From MED-G78 sp964546275 (GTDB lineage Bacteria > Pseudomonadota > Gammaproteobacteria > Magnimaribacterales > D2472): a DNA stretch of 23,114 nt. Below are positions 6,514-14,442 of the stretch, in pieces (position 1 is the first letter of the stretch; each line of letters starts with the position of its first letter). The notes under the pieces are model-generated. The model made no database searches. It worked only from the letters and a program-made list of their open reading frames with translations, and was not told the origin of the DNA. The position numbers and the translations under genes were made by a program. The stretch is taken from positions 1-23,114 of the forward strand of contig CAZJJG010000022.1 in NCBI GenBank assembly GCA_964546275.1, written 5' to 3'.

Positions 6514-9500
6514 TTATATTTCAATGGAGTCTTGCCCAAATAAATCTCGCAAAAGATCTAAATTCTGTTGGGTAGGTCTTAACAAGTACTCATCTCCTAA
6601 TTCTATTATAGCTTCTGATTCATTATTAAATACTTTTAACTGTATTGAACAATTGCCATTGCCCCATACCTCATGTGGAACTTTCATAAGATTATTAGTT
6701 AACTTTGAGATAGATTCATCAGAATTATTATCTGCTCTTATAGTTATTTTTTTAACTTTTGATACTAGTTCATCCTCTATTAACGAAACTTCTTTGATTC
6801 GCATTCTAAACATTGTTTCTCCAAACTCTTTTGATCTATAGTCATCCATTTCAATAGCACCTTTTAAAACTAGCATAGAACTCTCTTTTAAAATTGAATA
6901 GCAATTTTCTAAGATTTCACTAGTAATAATTCCATCCATTGCTCCAGTTCCATCATCAAAGTTTATAAATGTAAGAGGTTTATTTCTATTATCTTTAATC
7001 TGCCTAACTGAATTAATTAAACAGACCAAACGAGCTTTCTTTGTATCTATTTTTAAATTGCTTATTTCATGAGATCTAAGTGGTCTAATATTTTCCTTAA
7101 TTGCTTTAACTGGATGCCCTGATAGGTAGTATCCAAGAGATTTCTTTTCAAGATTTAATTTTTCTACTAAAGGTAATTCTTTAATATTTGTGTATTTTTG
7201 ATATGGATCAAAGTCTAATTCAATTGACGCAAATAAATCACCTGAACTTGATGCTGAAGATATTGCTTTTCCCCCATCTTGAAGCATATCTGTAATACAA
7301 GCAATTGCAGTACTTCTTGATGGCGCTATTGAATCAAAAGCGCCACAAAATGATAAAGCTTCTAAAGACTTTTTACCTCCGAGTTTTATGTCCACATTTC
7401 TTGTAAAATCCCATAAATCTTTAAATTCATGAGTTTCTCTGATTTTACTTACATGGGTAATAAAAGAGTCTGCTACACCTTTAATTCCTCCAAGACCATA
7501 TTCAATTTCTTTATTTTTATTAACTATGAACTTTTTTTCACCTAAAAGGATATTAGGTTTTAAAACGGTTATATCTAGTTTTTTACATTCTTCAGTTAAT
7601 GCATATATTTTATCTGTGTTACCTAGCTCTGTAGACAAAACAGCTGCCATAAAATGCTCAGGATAATAAGTTTTAAGGTAAGCGGTTTGATAGGAAAGTA
7701 GTGCATAAGCAGCTGAATGAGATTTATTAAATCCATACCCAGCAAATTTCTCTATTAAATCAAATATTTTTTCTGCTGTTGATTTCTTGATATCTTTTTT
7801 ATCGCAGCCTTCAACAAATATTTCTCTCTGTGTTTCCATCTCGACAACATCTTTCTTTCCCATCGCCCTTCTTAAAATATCAGCTTGGCCTAATGAAAAT
7901 CCTGCTAAAACTTGAGCAGCTTGCATAACTTGTTCTTGATAAAGAATAACTCCATATGTCTCAGAGAGAACAGGTTCAAGTAACTCGTGCGGATATGTAA
8001 CTGGAATTTTTCCATGTTTTCTATCCACAAATTGATCATCCATTTTTGAATCTAGTGGTCCTGGTCTGTATAAAGCTAGTAGTGCTGTAATATCCTCAAA
8101 CTTAGTAGGTTTTAATCTTTTAATAAGATCTCTCATGCCTGAAGATTCCAGCTGAAAAACAGCCATAGTTTTTCCTGAAGAAAGTAATTCAAATACCTTG
8201 GGATCGTCTAATTTAAGAGAATGTATATCTAGAGGGGTTTTTGATTGATCCTTTAAATACTTATTTATTGATTTTGTTGCCCAATCGATCACTGTAAGAG
8301 TTCTTAAACCTAAAAAATCAAATTTAACTAATCCAATTTTTTCTACATCATCTTTATCATACTGAGTCATCAAGGCTGAAGATTGCCTATCGAGATAAGT
8401 GGGGCAGAAATCAGACAAAGCTCCTGGTGCAATAACTATTCCTCCAGCATGTTTTCCTACATTTCTTGCAATGCCTTCAAGCTTAAATGCAAGCTCCAAT
8501 ACTTCAGAGACTTCAGGATCATCTTTAATAGTTTGTTTAAATATTGGTTGTTCTTTTATAGCTCTATCAAGGGTCATTCCTGGAACAAAGGGTATCATTT
8601 TAGATATTCTTTCACCTAAACCATAAGGTTTGCCCAAAGCTCTTGTTACATCTTTTACAACAGCTCTAGCCGCCATTGTCCCAAAGGTTACAATTTGCGA
8701 AACTGCATTTGATCCATATTTAGTACTAACATAGTCAATAACTAGATCTCTTTTTTCTGTGCAAAAATCAATATCAAAATCAGGCATTGAAATTCTTTCA
8801 GGATTTAGAAATCTTTCAAATAAAAGTCCATGCTCTATAGGATCTAATGCTGTAATACCTAATGAATAAGCAACTAAAGATCCTGCGCCTGAACCTCTTC
8901 CTGGTCCGACAGGAACATCATTATTTTTAGACCATTCAATAAAATCATAGACGATTAAAAAATAACTTGAAAATCCCATTGTGCTAATCTGAGTTAATTC
9001 ATAATTTAATCTATCTTGATATACAGTTTTCTTATCAGCATCAAAATCTTTTATTAAATTATTTAAATTTTTAAAAGATAAATCGTTTAAAAAGCTATTG
9101 AAATCATGATTTTTTGGTACCGGATATTCAGGAAGAAAATAGCCTTTAGAATCAAAAGAGACATTGCATTGCTTAGCTATTTCAGCAGTATTAGATAAAA
9201 ATTCATCGCAGTTGTTAAATAACTCTGACATTTGTTCTTGTGATTTAAAAAATTGTTCATTGGAAAATTTTTTTTCACGATTAGGATCATTGAGAGTTTT
9301 TCCAGTATTGATGCAGACCTTTGTCTCATGAATATCATAGTCTTCTTTGTTAGAAAAAATAACATCATTCGTTGCTATGACGGGTATACCTTTTTCTGAC
9401 GCAAGAGGTAATACATGAGATATATAATCTAATTCATCTGCTCTATTTGTTTTCTGAACTTCAATTACAAAGTCTTCTCCAAATGCACTTTGAAAAGTTT

Positions 9501-9957
9501 CTAATTTTGTCTTTGTATCCTCTACCTTTCCTCTCTTTAGTAAATCAAAAATATGACTAGATTTGCCTCCAGATATCACTTTAATATCATTTTTTAGGAG
9601 ACATAATTCTTCAAAAGTAATGATTGGTGATGGGAAATGAATATTATTGTGAGATTGAGATAAAATTTTCATCAAATTTTTATGCCCATTATTATTTTTT
9701 GCTAGACACAATAATTCATGTGCAAAATCATCGCCTTCAAATATTACATTTATAGAGGAGCCTGAGATTGGTTTAATGCCTTTTTTTTCAGCTTTAATAA
9801 AAAATTTTACAAGCCCAAACATATTTAAATTATCTGTGAGCGCTACAGAGGGCATATTATTTTTTATTGCTTGATCTACAATCTGATCAATTGTTATTAA
9901 TCCATGAGAAATACTATATTCAGATGCAACTCGTAAATGTGAGAACGATTTAATCAA
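6514..9957 (-). CDS. dnaE: DNA polymerase III alpha subunit
   Basis: DnaE is the replicative polymerase subunit of the holoenzyme. The 1147-residue length is near E. coli (1160). Domains in order: PHP (about 1-270), palm, thumb and fingers (about 280-890), then OB-fold and C-terminal domains. Catalytic aspartates are Asp395 and Asp397 (MPDFDIDFC) and Asp547 (VKFDFLGLRTLT). SGDLF at 905-909 sits where E. coli has its beta-clamp motif QADMF. The PHP metal site is degenerate: HLRVAS has Ala11 where a second His is common, and TDNLN replaces TDH. The start is a TTG in a TTGA overlap with the rnhB stop, backed by a strong GGAG seven bases upstream. No proofreading nuclease motif is apparent, as expected when DnaQ is separate. 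Confidence 0.97.
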   Translation of the reverse strand: MIKSFSHLRVASEYSISHGLITIDQIVDQAIKNNMPSVALTDNLNMFGLVKFFIKAEKKGIKPISGSSINVIFEGDDFAHELLCLAKNNNGHKNLMKILSQSHNNIHFPSPIITFEELCLLKNDIKVISGGKSSHIFDLLKRGKVEDTKTKLETFQSAFGEDFVIEVQKTNRADELDYISHVLPLASEKGIPVIATNDVIFSNKEDYDIHETKVCINTGKTLNDPNREKKFSNEQFFKSQEQMSELFNNCDEFLSNTAEIAKQCNVSFDSKGYFLPEYPVPKNHDFNSFLNDLSFKNLNNLIKDFDADKKTVYQDRLNYELTQISTMGFSSYFLIVYDFIEWSKNNDVPVGPGRGSGAGSLVAYSLGITALDPIEHGLLFERFLNPERISMPDFDIDFCTEKRDLVIDYVSTKYGSNAVSQIVTFGTMAARAVVKDVTRALGKPYGLGERISKMIPFVPGMTLDRAIKEQPIFKQTIKDDPEVSEVLELAFKLEGIARNVGKHAGGIVIAPGALSDFCPTYLDRQSSALMTQYDKDDVEKIGLVKFDFLGLRTLTVIDWATKSINKYLKDQSKTPLDIHSLKLDDPKVFELLSSGKTMAVFQLESSGMRDLIKRLKPTKFEDITALLALYRPGPLDSKMDDQFVDRKHGKIPVTYPHELLEPVLSETYGVILYQEQVMQAAQVLAGFSLGQADILRRAMGKKDVVEMETQREIFVEGCDKKDIKKSTAEKIFDLIEKFAGYGFNKSHSAAYALLSYQTAYLKTYYPEHFMAAVLSTELGNTDKIYALTEECKKLDITVLKPNILLGEKKFIVNKNKEIEYGLGGIKGVADSFITHVSKIRETHEFKDLWDFTRNVDIKLGGKKSLEALSFCGAFDSIAPSRSTAIACITDMLQDGGKAISSASSSGDLFASIELDFDPYQKYTNIKELPLVEKLNLEKKSLGYYLSGHPVKAIKENIRPLRSHEISNLKIDTKKARLVCLINSVRQIKDNRNKPLTFINFDDGTGAMDGIITSEILENCYSILKESSMLVLKGAIEMDDYRSKEFGETMFRMRIKEVSLIEDELVSKVKKITIRADNNSDESISKLTNNLMKVPHEVWGNGNCSIQLKVFNNESEAIIELGDEYLLRPTQQNLDLLRDLFGQDSIEI

Positions 9958-10496
9958 ACAATTACTCCTTTAAAAGTCTTCCTATGAATTTTAGTTGCAC
10001 CATGCTTTTGAATCATCTCAAAATGAAGCTTGGTTCCATAACCCTTATGTCTTTTAAAGCCATAATTTGGATATTTTAAATCAATTTCTCTCATGTATTT
10101 ATCTCTTTTAACCTTTGCGATTATAGAGGCTGCGCTTATTTCTTTAATTAATAAATCTCCTTTAATTATAGCCTCCATATTGATATTTATGTTTGGTTTA
10201 TGTATGCCATCTACTAATATTTTTGAAGGAGCTATAGGTAAAGCAAGTATGGCTCTTTTCATTGCAAGAAGAGATGCTTGTAAAATATTAATTTCATCTA
10301 TTTCCTGAGCCGTGGCTATTCCAAAAGCATAAAAAGAATTATGTTTTATTTCTTCTGCAAGGTATTCTCTTGTTTTTTCAGATAATTTTTTTGAGTCTGT
10401 TAGGCCTTGAATTGGGTTTTTTAAAATAACTGCTGCTGCAATCACCGGGCCAGCTAAACAGCCTCTTCCTACCTCATCCACTCCAGCAACTAACAC
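9954..10496 (-). CDS. rnhB: Ribonuclease HII
   Basis: RNase HII cuts RNA in RNA-DNA hybrids and at single ribonucleotides in DNA, in the cytosol. The 180-residue protein carries the acidic residues of the family: Asp7-Glu8 in VAGVDEVGRG, Asp96 in LVDG and Asp114 in KGD, followed by EISAASIIAKVKRD at 119-132. Other family blocks are TDSKKLSEK (33-41) and the C-terminal GFKRHKGYGTKLH (146-158). It starts with GTG at 10496, two bases after the lpxB stop, without a recognisable ribosome-binding site; the N-terminus is about nine residues shorter than in E. coli but the active site is complete. It overlaps dnaE by four bases and probably drives dnaE translation partly by coupling. Confidence 0.96.
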   Translation of the reverse strand: MLVAGVDEVGRGCLAGPVIAAAVILKNPIQGLTDSKKLSEKTREYLAEEIKHNSFYAFGIATAQEIDEINILQASLLAMKRAILALPIAPSKILVDGIHKPNININMEAIIKGDLLIKEISAASIIAKVKRDKYMREIDLKYPNYGFKRHKGYGTKLHFEMIQKHGATKIHRKTFKGVIV

Positions 10497-10498
10497 TT

Positions 10499-11620
10499 TT
10501 AATTAATTTTAATTATGGCTTCTGCTGCTGCATCAAAACCTCTTCCATCTAGATGTTTTTTCATTTCAAGCATGTGATCTTGTAATGTATGAGAAGAGCT
10601 TAAAAATTTTAGTGCATTTAGAATGTTTTCTTTTGTACACTTTGATTGAATTAACTCAGGGAAAACCTCTTTATTTAGAAGTAAATTAGGAAGTCCAACA
10701 AGTTTTGTTTTTAACATTCTTGAAATAATAAAGTAATTTAAATTACTGGTCTTATAACAAATAACAGGAGCTGCTCCGAGAACTGCTGCCTCTAAAGTCG
10801 CAGTGCCAGATGTAACTATTGAAAAATCTGAAATTGATAAAAAATCTCTAGCAGAGTTGCTGGATATTGTTACAGGAAGTTTTGTATTGGATAAATAAGA
10901 TTTGATTTCTTTCATTAATAAGTCATCAGCAGCAGGAATTAAAAAATGATAATTTAGGTTAGCTTCATGAGCTTTTTCTATTGTCTCTAGGTAAGTTGGC
11001 ATCATATTTAAAATTTCAGATTTTCTGCTTCCAGGAAGAATTGAAATATAATTTTTATGCGGTTCTAGTGAGTGTTTTTTAAAGACAGCATCGACATCTG
11101 AAGTATTAATACTTGCTAACGGATGGCCAATTAGGAAACTTTCAACATTATTTTTTTTATAAAAATCATCTTCAAATTTAAAAAGGCACAGTGTCAGATC
11201 AATATACTTTTTAATACTTTTTAATCTGCCTTGTCGCCATCCCCATACTGATGGACTTACTAACTGAATAGTTTTTATTGATCCTTGTTTTTTTAAGGCT
11301 CGATGGATAGGGATATTAAAATCAGGTGAATCGACTCCTATAAAAAGGTCAATTTTTTCTTTTTTAAAAAGTTTTATAAGTTTTTTTCTGTGATTAAGTA
11401 ATTTTCTAAAATTCATTAAAGGCTCTATAAGGCCCATTACATGCAAATCTAAGAAATTGAAATATGATTTTAATCCATGCTCTTCAGTTAATGGTCCACC
11501 GACACCAACAAGACTAATATTATAATTTTTACCAAGCGACTCAATGATTTTTGATCCCAATCGATCTCCTGAATACTCTCCGACTACAATGCCTATTTTG
11601 AGGTCTGTTTTTCTAAACAC
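10499..11620 (-). CDS. lpxB: Lipid-A-disaccharide synthase
   Basis: LpxB joins UDP-diacylglucosamine and lipid X to form the tetraacyl disaccharide of lipid A at the inner face of the membrane. The 373-residue protein is near E. coli size (382). Visible family motifs are the N-terminal GEYSGD (14-19), VDSPDFN (96-102), SPSVWGWRQGR (122-132), LPGSR (195-199), SGTATLEA (271-278) and PELIQ (321-325), the last groups forming the UDP-binding GT-B half. The start is GTG, directly abutting the TAA of lpxA. AAAGG lies only three bases before it, so coupling to lpxA translation probably dominates. A 10-base tandem repeat (TACTTTTTAA twice, 11205-11224 on the plus strand) lies in the codons for the 133-140 region. 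Confidence 0.96.
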   Translation of the reverse strand: MFRKTDLKIGIVVGEYSGDRLGSKIIESLGKNYNISLVGVGGPLTEEHGLKSYFNFLDLHVMGLIEPLMNFRKLLNHRKKLIKLFKKEKIDLFIGVDSPDFNIPIHRALKKQGSIKTIQLVSPSVWGWRQGRLKSIKKYIDLTLCLFKFEDDFYKKNNVESFLIGHPLASINTSDVDAVFKKHSLEPHKNYISILPGSRKSEILNMMPTYLETIEKAHEANLNYHFLIPAADDLLMKEIKSYLSNTKLPVTISSNSARDFLSISDFSIVTSGTATLEAAVLGAAPVICYKTSNLNYFIISRMLKTKLVGLPNLLLNKEVFPELIQSKCTKENILNALKFLSSSHTLQDHMLEMKKHLDGRGFDAAAEAIIKIN

Positions 11621-12397
11621 TTACCTTTGAAGACCTCTTTCGGAGGTCTTGATAGAATCAATAAAATTTTGTAATTCAGGTCTGATTGGATTTTCTAGAT
11701 TTTCTATTTTTTTAATTGCATCTTCAAGCTTATAACCTTTTCTGTATATAAGTTTGAATGCTTTTTTAATAATTGTTATTGAATCATCAGAAATATTATT
11801 CCTAGTCATGCCTATTGTATTAAGCCCAATCACTCTAGCAGGATCAGAGGCTACTTTTATAAAAGCTGCGACATCCATTGTTATAGAAGTATTCATTCCA
11901 AGAAAAGAATAATCTCCTATTTTGCAAAATTGATGAATTGTTGTTAGTGCTCCAATAGTGACATGGTCTCCAACAACAACATGACCTGCAATACCTGCAT
12001 TATTAGCAAATACATTATTACTTCCAACCTCACAATCATGCGCAATATGGCAATATGCCATTAATAAGTTATCGTCACCTATTGTTGTTGTTGATTTGTC
12101 CTGAATAGTTCCTCTGTGGATAGTTACACCCTCTCTGATAATATTATTATTACCTATAGAAAGTGTTGTTTTCTCTCCTTTAAATTTTTTATCTGGCGTT
12201 GATTCTCCAATTACACAGAATTGGTAAAAACAATTATTAGAGCCTATTGTTGTAGGTCCTTTAATAACAGCATGACTAAGAAGGGAGCTACCTTCTCCAA
12301 TCACAACATCTTCTCCTACATAACAAAAAGGGCCGATTTCTACACTTTCATGAATTACGGCAGAATCGTGAATTATTGATGTTGGATGAATACGCAT
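11621..12397 (-). CDS. lpxA: UDP-N-acetylglucosamine O-acyltransferase
   Basis: LpxA transfers a 3-hydroxyacyl chain from acyl carrier protein to UDP-GlcNAc, the first lipid A step. The 258-residue protein has a left-handed beta-helix of hexapeptide repeats (about 1-185) followed by a helical C-terminus ending in TSERGLQR. The catalytic His is His120 in CHIAHDC, with VTIHRGT (91-97) and ANNAGIAGHV (131-140) nearby. Met168 lies where E. coli has Gly173 and P. aeruginosa Met169; in the family this residue limits acyl length, and Met favours C10. A 3-hydroxydecanoyl substrate is therefore predicted. The ATG directly follows the fabZ TAA and has no ribosome-binding site, implying coupled translation. 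Confidence 0.97.
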   Translation of the reverse strand: MRIHPTSIIHDSAVIHESVEIGPFCYVGEDVVIGEGSSLLSHAVIKGPTTIGSNNCFYQFCVIGESTPDKKFKGEKTTLSIGNNNIIREGVTIHRGTIQDKSTTTIGDDNLLMAYCHIAHDCEVGSNNVFANNAGIAGHVVVGDHVTIGALTTIHQFCKIGDYSFLGMNTSITMDVAAFIKVASDPARVIGLNTIGMTRNNISDDSITIIKKAFKLIYRKGYKLEDAIKKIENLENPIRPELQNFIDSIKTSERGLQR

Positions 12398-12838
12398 TTA
12401 TTTAGGTCTATCTGCACAGAGTATAGTTGCAGAGCATACAAGTTCACTATCAACTTCTGCCCTTGATTCAAACTTCCAGATGCCACGTTTCTCATTGAGT
12501 ATCTTGCTATATAGATGGATGTCATCTCCAGGTCCAACTCTTTTTCTAAATCTTACCTTGTCTACACCTGCAAAAACATAAATTGATCCTTCCTCAGGAG
12601 TCTTATTCATAGTTCTAAAACCTAAAATACCCGATGCTTGAGCTAAAGCCTCAATTATAATTACTCCAGGCATAACTGGGTTATTTGGAAAATGTCCTTT
12701 AAAGTAATCCTCATCACCAGTTAATCTTTTAATTGCATGAATATCCATTCCTTCATTTATCTCTAAAACCTCATCTACAAATAGAAAAGGATCTCTATGT
12801 GGAAGATATTTTAAAATATCATCTTTTGCAATTGACAT
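12398..12838 (-). CDS. fabZ: 3-hydroxyacyl-[acyl-carrier-protein] dehydratase FabZ
   Basis: FabZ removes water from 3-hydroxyacyl-ACP in fatty-acid elongation, and so competes with LpxA and LpxD for the same substrate, which fits its place between their genes. The 146-residue hot-dog-fold protein shows PHRDPFLFVDEV (13-24), the catalytic His49 in GHFPNNPVMPGV and Glu63 in IIIEALAQA. I chose the ATG at 12838 because GAGG lies nine bases before it and the product then matches the E. coli N-terminus; an ATG at 12883 would add 15 residues read from the lpxD end in another frame. It begins five bases after lpxD and its stop abuts the lpxA start. Confidence 0.96.
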   Translation of the reverse strand: MSIAKDDILKYLPHRDPFLFVDEVLEINEGMDIHAIKRLTGDEDYFKGHFPNNPVMPGVIIIEALAQASGILGFRTMNKTPEEGSIYVFAGVDKVRFRKRVGPGDDIHLYSKILNEKRGIWKFESRAEVDSELVCSATILCADRPK

Positions 12839-12843
12839 GCTAT

Positions 12844-13836
12844 TTATCCTCTTTTTTTTATAAAAATGGATGACTTTGCCCATTCTTTTTGCTCTTGGGC
12901 TGGCATTATACCTACATAGTTACCAGATTTATCAATATTCTTAGTAACTAATGTATGAGCTCCAATTAAAACATCATCACAAATAGATAGATGCCCTAAA
13001 ATACCTGAAAGACCTCCCATTTGAAGATTCTTTCCAATAGTTGTTGAGCCTGCAATAGCGCATGATGCTGCAATAGCTGAGTTTTCTCCTAAGATGACGT
13101 TATGAGCAATATGAACCTGATTATCTAATTTAACCCCATCATGTATTTCTGTATCTGTTAATGCGCCTCTATCAATAGTGCACCCTGCACCAATCTCTAC
13201 ATTTTTCCCTATAACAAGACCACCTAATTGTTCAATTTTCGTATAACCATTTTTAGAAGGAGCATATCCAAAACCATCACTACCTATAATGGCACTAAAA
13301 TGAATAATAGAATTTTCACCCACAGTAACATCTTGAACTAATGAACAGTTGGCTTTTATATTACATCCTTTTTTAAGATTGCAATTTGGTCCAATAAAAG
13401 AATTTGGACCAATATAAACATCTTCTTCAATAATTACATTGTCTTCAATTACAACATTTGCAGAAATGGTAGCTAAGTTAGATATGACTGCAGAAGAAGA
13501 TATGTTCGCACTCTTATGGATATATGGCATATTTTTTTTATGTTGCTTATTTGCAAACAATGATGAAATCTTAGCATAAGCTAAATATGGGTCATCACAT
13601 TTTAAAAGAATTGCGTTTGATTCTATTTGGGTATCATTACTTACTATTGCAGCAGCAGCTTTAGTTTCTTTAAGATATTTTGTATATTTTTTATTTGATA
13701 AAAAAGTAATTGATTCGCTGTCAGCTGCATTTATAGAAGAAATATTGCTGATGAAGATGTTTTCATCACCAGCAATTGAAGCGCCTATAATTTTAGAGAG
13801 TTCTTTAAGAGTAAAAGATTTTTTTTTCTGGCTCAC
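12844..13836 (-). CDS. lpxD: UDP-3-O-acylglucosamine N-acyltransferase
   Basis: LpxD adds the N-linked 3-hydroxyacyl chain in the third lipid A step. The 330-residue protein has an N-terminal uridine-binding domain (about 1-100), a left-handed beta-helix (about 105-300) and a short tail. The catalytic His is His245 in VHIAHNV, near DRGALTDTEI (222-231). The C-terminal tail lacks most of the extended helix seen in E. coli (341 residues). It starts with GTG, eight bases after skp, with no clear ribosome-binding site. Codons 4-6 are an uninterrupted run of nine adenines, a possible slippage point. The neighbouring fabZ and lpxA confirm the pathway. Confidence 0.96.
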   Translation of the reverse strand: MSQKKKSFTLKELSKIIGASIAGDENIFISNISSINAADSESITFLSNKKYTKYLKETKAAAAIVSNDTQIESNAILLKCDDPYLAYAKISSLFANKQHKKNMPYIHKSANISSSAVISNLATISANVVIEDNVIIEEDVYIGPNSFIGPNCNLKKGCNIKANCSLVQDVTVGENSIIHFSAIIGSDGFGYAPSKNGYTKIEQLGGLVIGKNVEIGAGCTIDRGALTDTEIHDGVKLDNQVHIAHNVILGENSAIAASCAIAGSTTIGKNLQMGGLSGILGHLSICDDVLIGAHTLVTKNIDKSGNYVGIMPAQEQKEWAKSSIFIKKRG

Positions 13837-13844
13837 AAGTGAGT

Positions 13845-14369
13845 TTATTCATCCGCTCCAGAAGCAGCTGCAACATCTAGCATTGAAGTAACATCATCTG
13901 TTATATCTAATGCAGGATCTGCAAAAATAACAGTGTCTCTTCCTAGTAATGTTTTTATTTGTTTAGCAGCAAGAAGTTCTGAAAGAATTTTTTGTAAAGA
14001 AGGATTCATATCTCTAAAAATCTTTTCAGCAGTTTCATTTTGCTTAGCTTGAATTTTTCCAACAATAAACTCAAGATCTTTTGATTTATCTTGAATGGCT
14101 TTTTGAGAGTTGGCAACTTCTTCTTGTGACATAGTTTCGCCATCTTTCTGAAGAGACTCACCTAAAGCTTGTCTGTCTGCTTGTAATGTTTGAGCTTGCT
14201 CAACCATTGCTGCGTATTCAGCATCTTCTTCTAAAGCTTTAAAAGTATCTTGTGCTTGTTGTGTTGATAATACAGCCACTCTCATATCAATAACTGCCAT
14301 ATCATTAGCGAATGAAGGTATGGATATTAGTAAGAATGCTGTTAAAAATAGTTTAGTTAAAATTTTCAT
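13845..14369 (-). CDS. skp: Periplasmic chaperone Skp/OmpH family
   Basis: Skp is a trimeric periplasmic holdase that carries unfolded outer-membrane proteins to BamA, whose gene lies just upstream. The 174-residue precursor has a typical signal peptide (MKILTKLFLTAFLLISIPSFA) with likely cleavage after Ala22, then a short beta segment (MAVIDMRVAV) and a long helical, Gln/Glu/Lys-rich tentacle region (about 35-125), before a return beta strand (DTVIFADP). The C-terminus is unusually acidic (DITDDV...GADE). Sequence identity to E. coli Skp is low, so the call rests on architecture and position between bamA and lpxD. The ATG has AAAGGGG upstream at good spacing. Confidence 0.9.
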   Translation of the reverse strand: MKILTKLFLTAFLLISIPSFANDMAVIDMRVAVLSTQQAQDTFKALEEDAEYAAMVEQAQTLQADRQALGESLQKDGETMSQEEVANSQKAIQDKSKDLEFIVGKIQAKQNETAEKIFRDMNPSLQKILSELLAAKQIKTLLGRDTVIFADPALDITDDVTSMLDVAAASGADE

Positions 14370-14395
14370 AATTGCCCCTTTGTAAGTTGACGTAT

Positions 14396-14424
14396 TTTAT
14401 ATTAATTTATGCTAATTTATACAA
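14396..14424 (-). promoter_or_regulatory. Candidate internal promoter ahead of skp-lpxD-fabZ-lpxA
   Basis: In the 73-base bamA-skp gap, the largest of the train, the minus strand carries TTGTAT (14424-14419) and TATAAA (14401-14396) separated by exactly 17 bases. Matches are three of six for the -35 and five of six for the -10. A start near 14389 would leave a leader of about 20 bases containing the skp ribosome-binding site. The gap also holds a weak 5-base inverted repeat (ATGCT/AGCAT). Confidence 0.35.
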
Positions 14425-14442
14425 AAAGCATGAAATTATCAT

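Noticed and set aside
11205..11224. Tandem 10-base repeat TACTTTTTAA in lpxB as a phase-variation site
   Set aside because: Only two copies and within a Lys-rich coding stretch; AT-rich composition explains it.
12839..12883. Longer FabZ from an ATG inside lpxD
   Set aside because: The extra 15 residues are a Lys-rich out-of-frame reading of the lpxD end; the ATG at 12838 has a GAGG site and matches family N-termini.
14408..14430. Inverted repeat ATGCT/AGCAT in the bamA-skp gap as terminator or operator
   Set aside because: Five pairs with a 13-base AT loop and no T run at a suitable place; likely chance.
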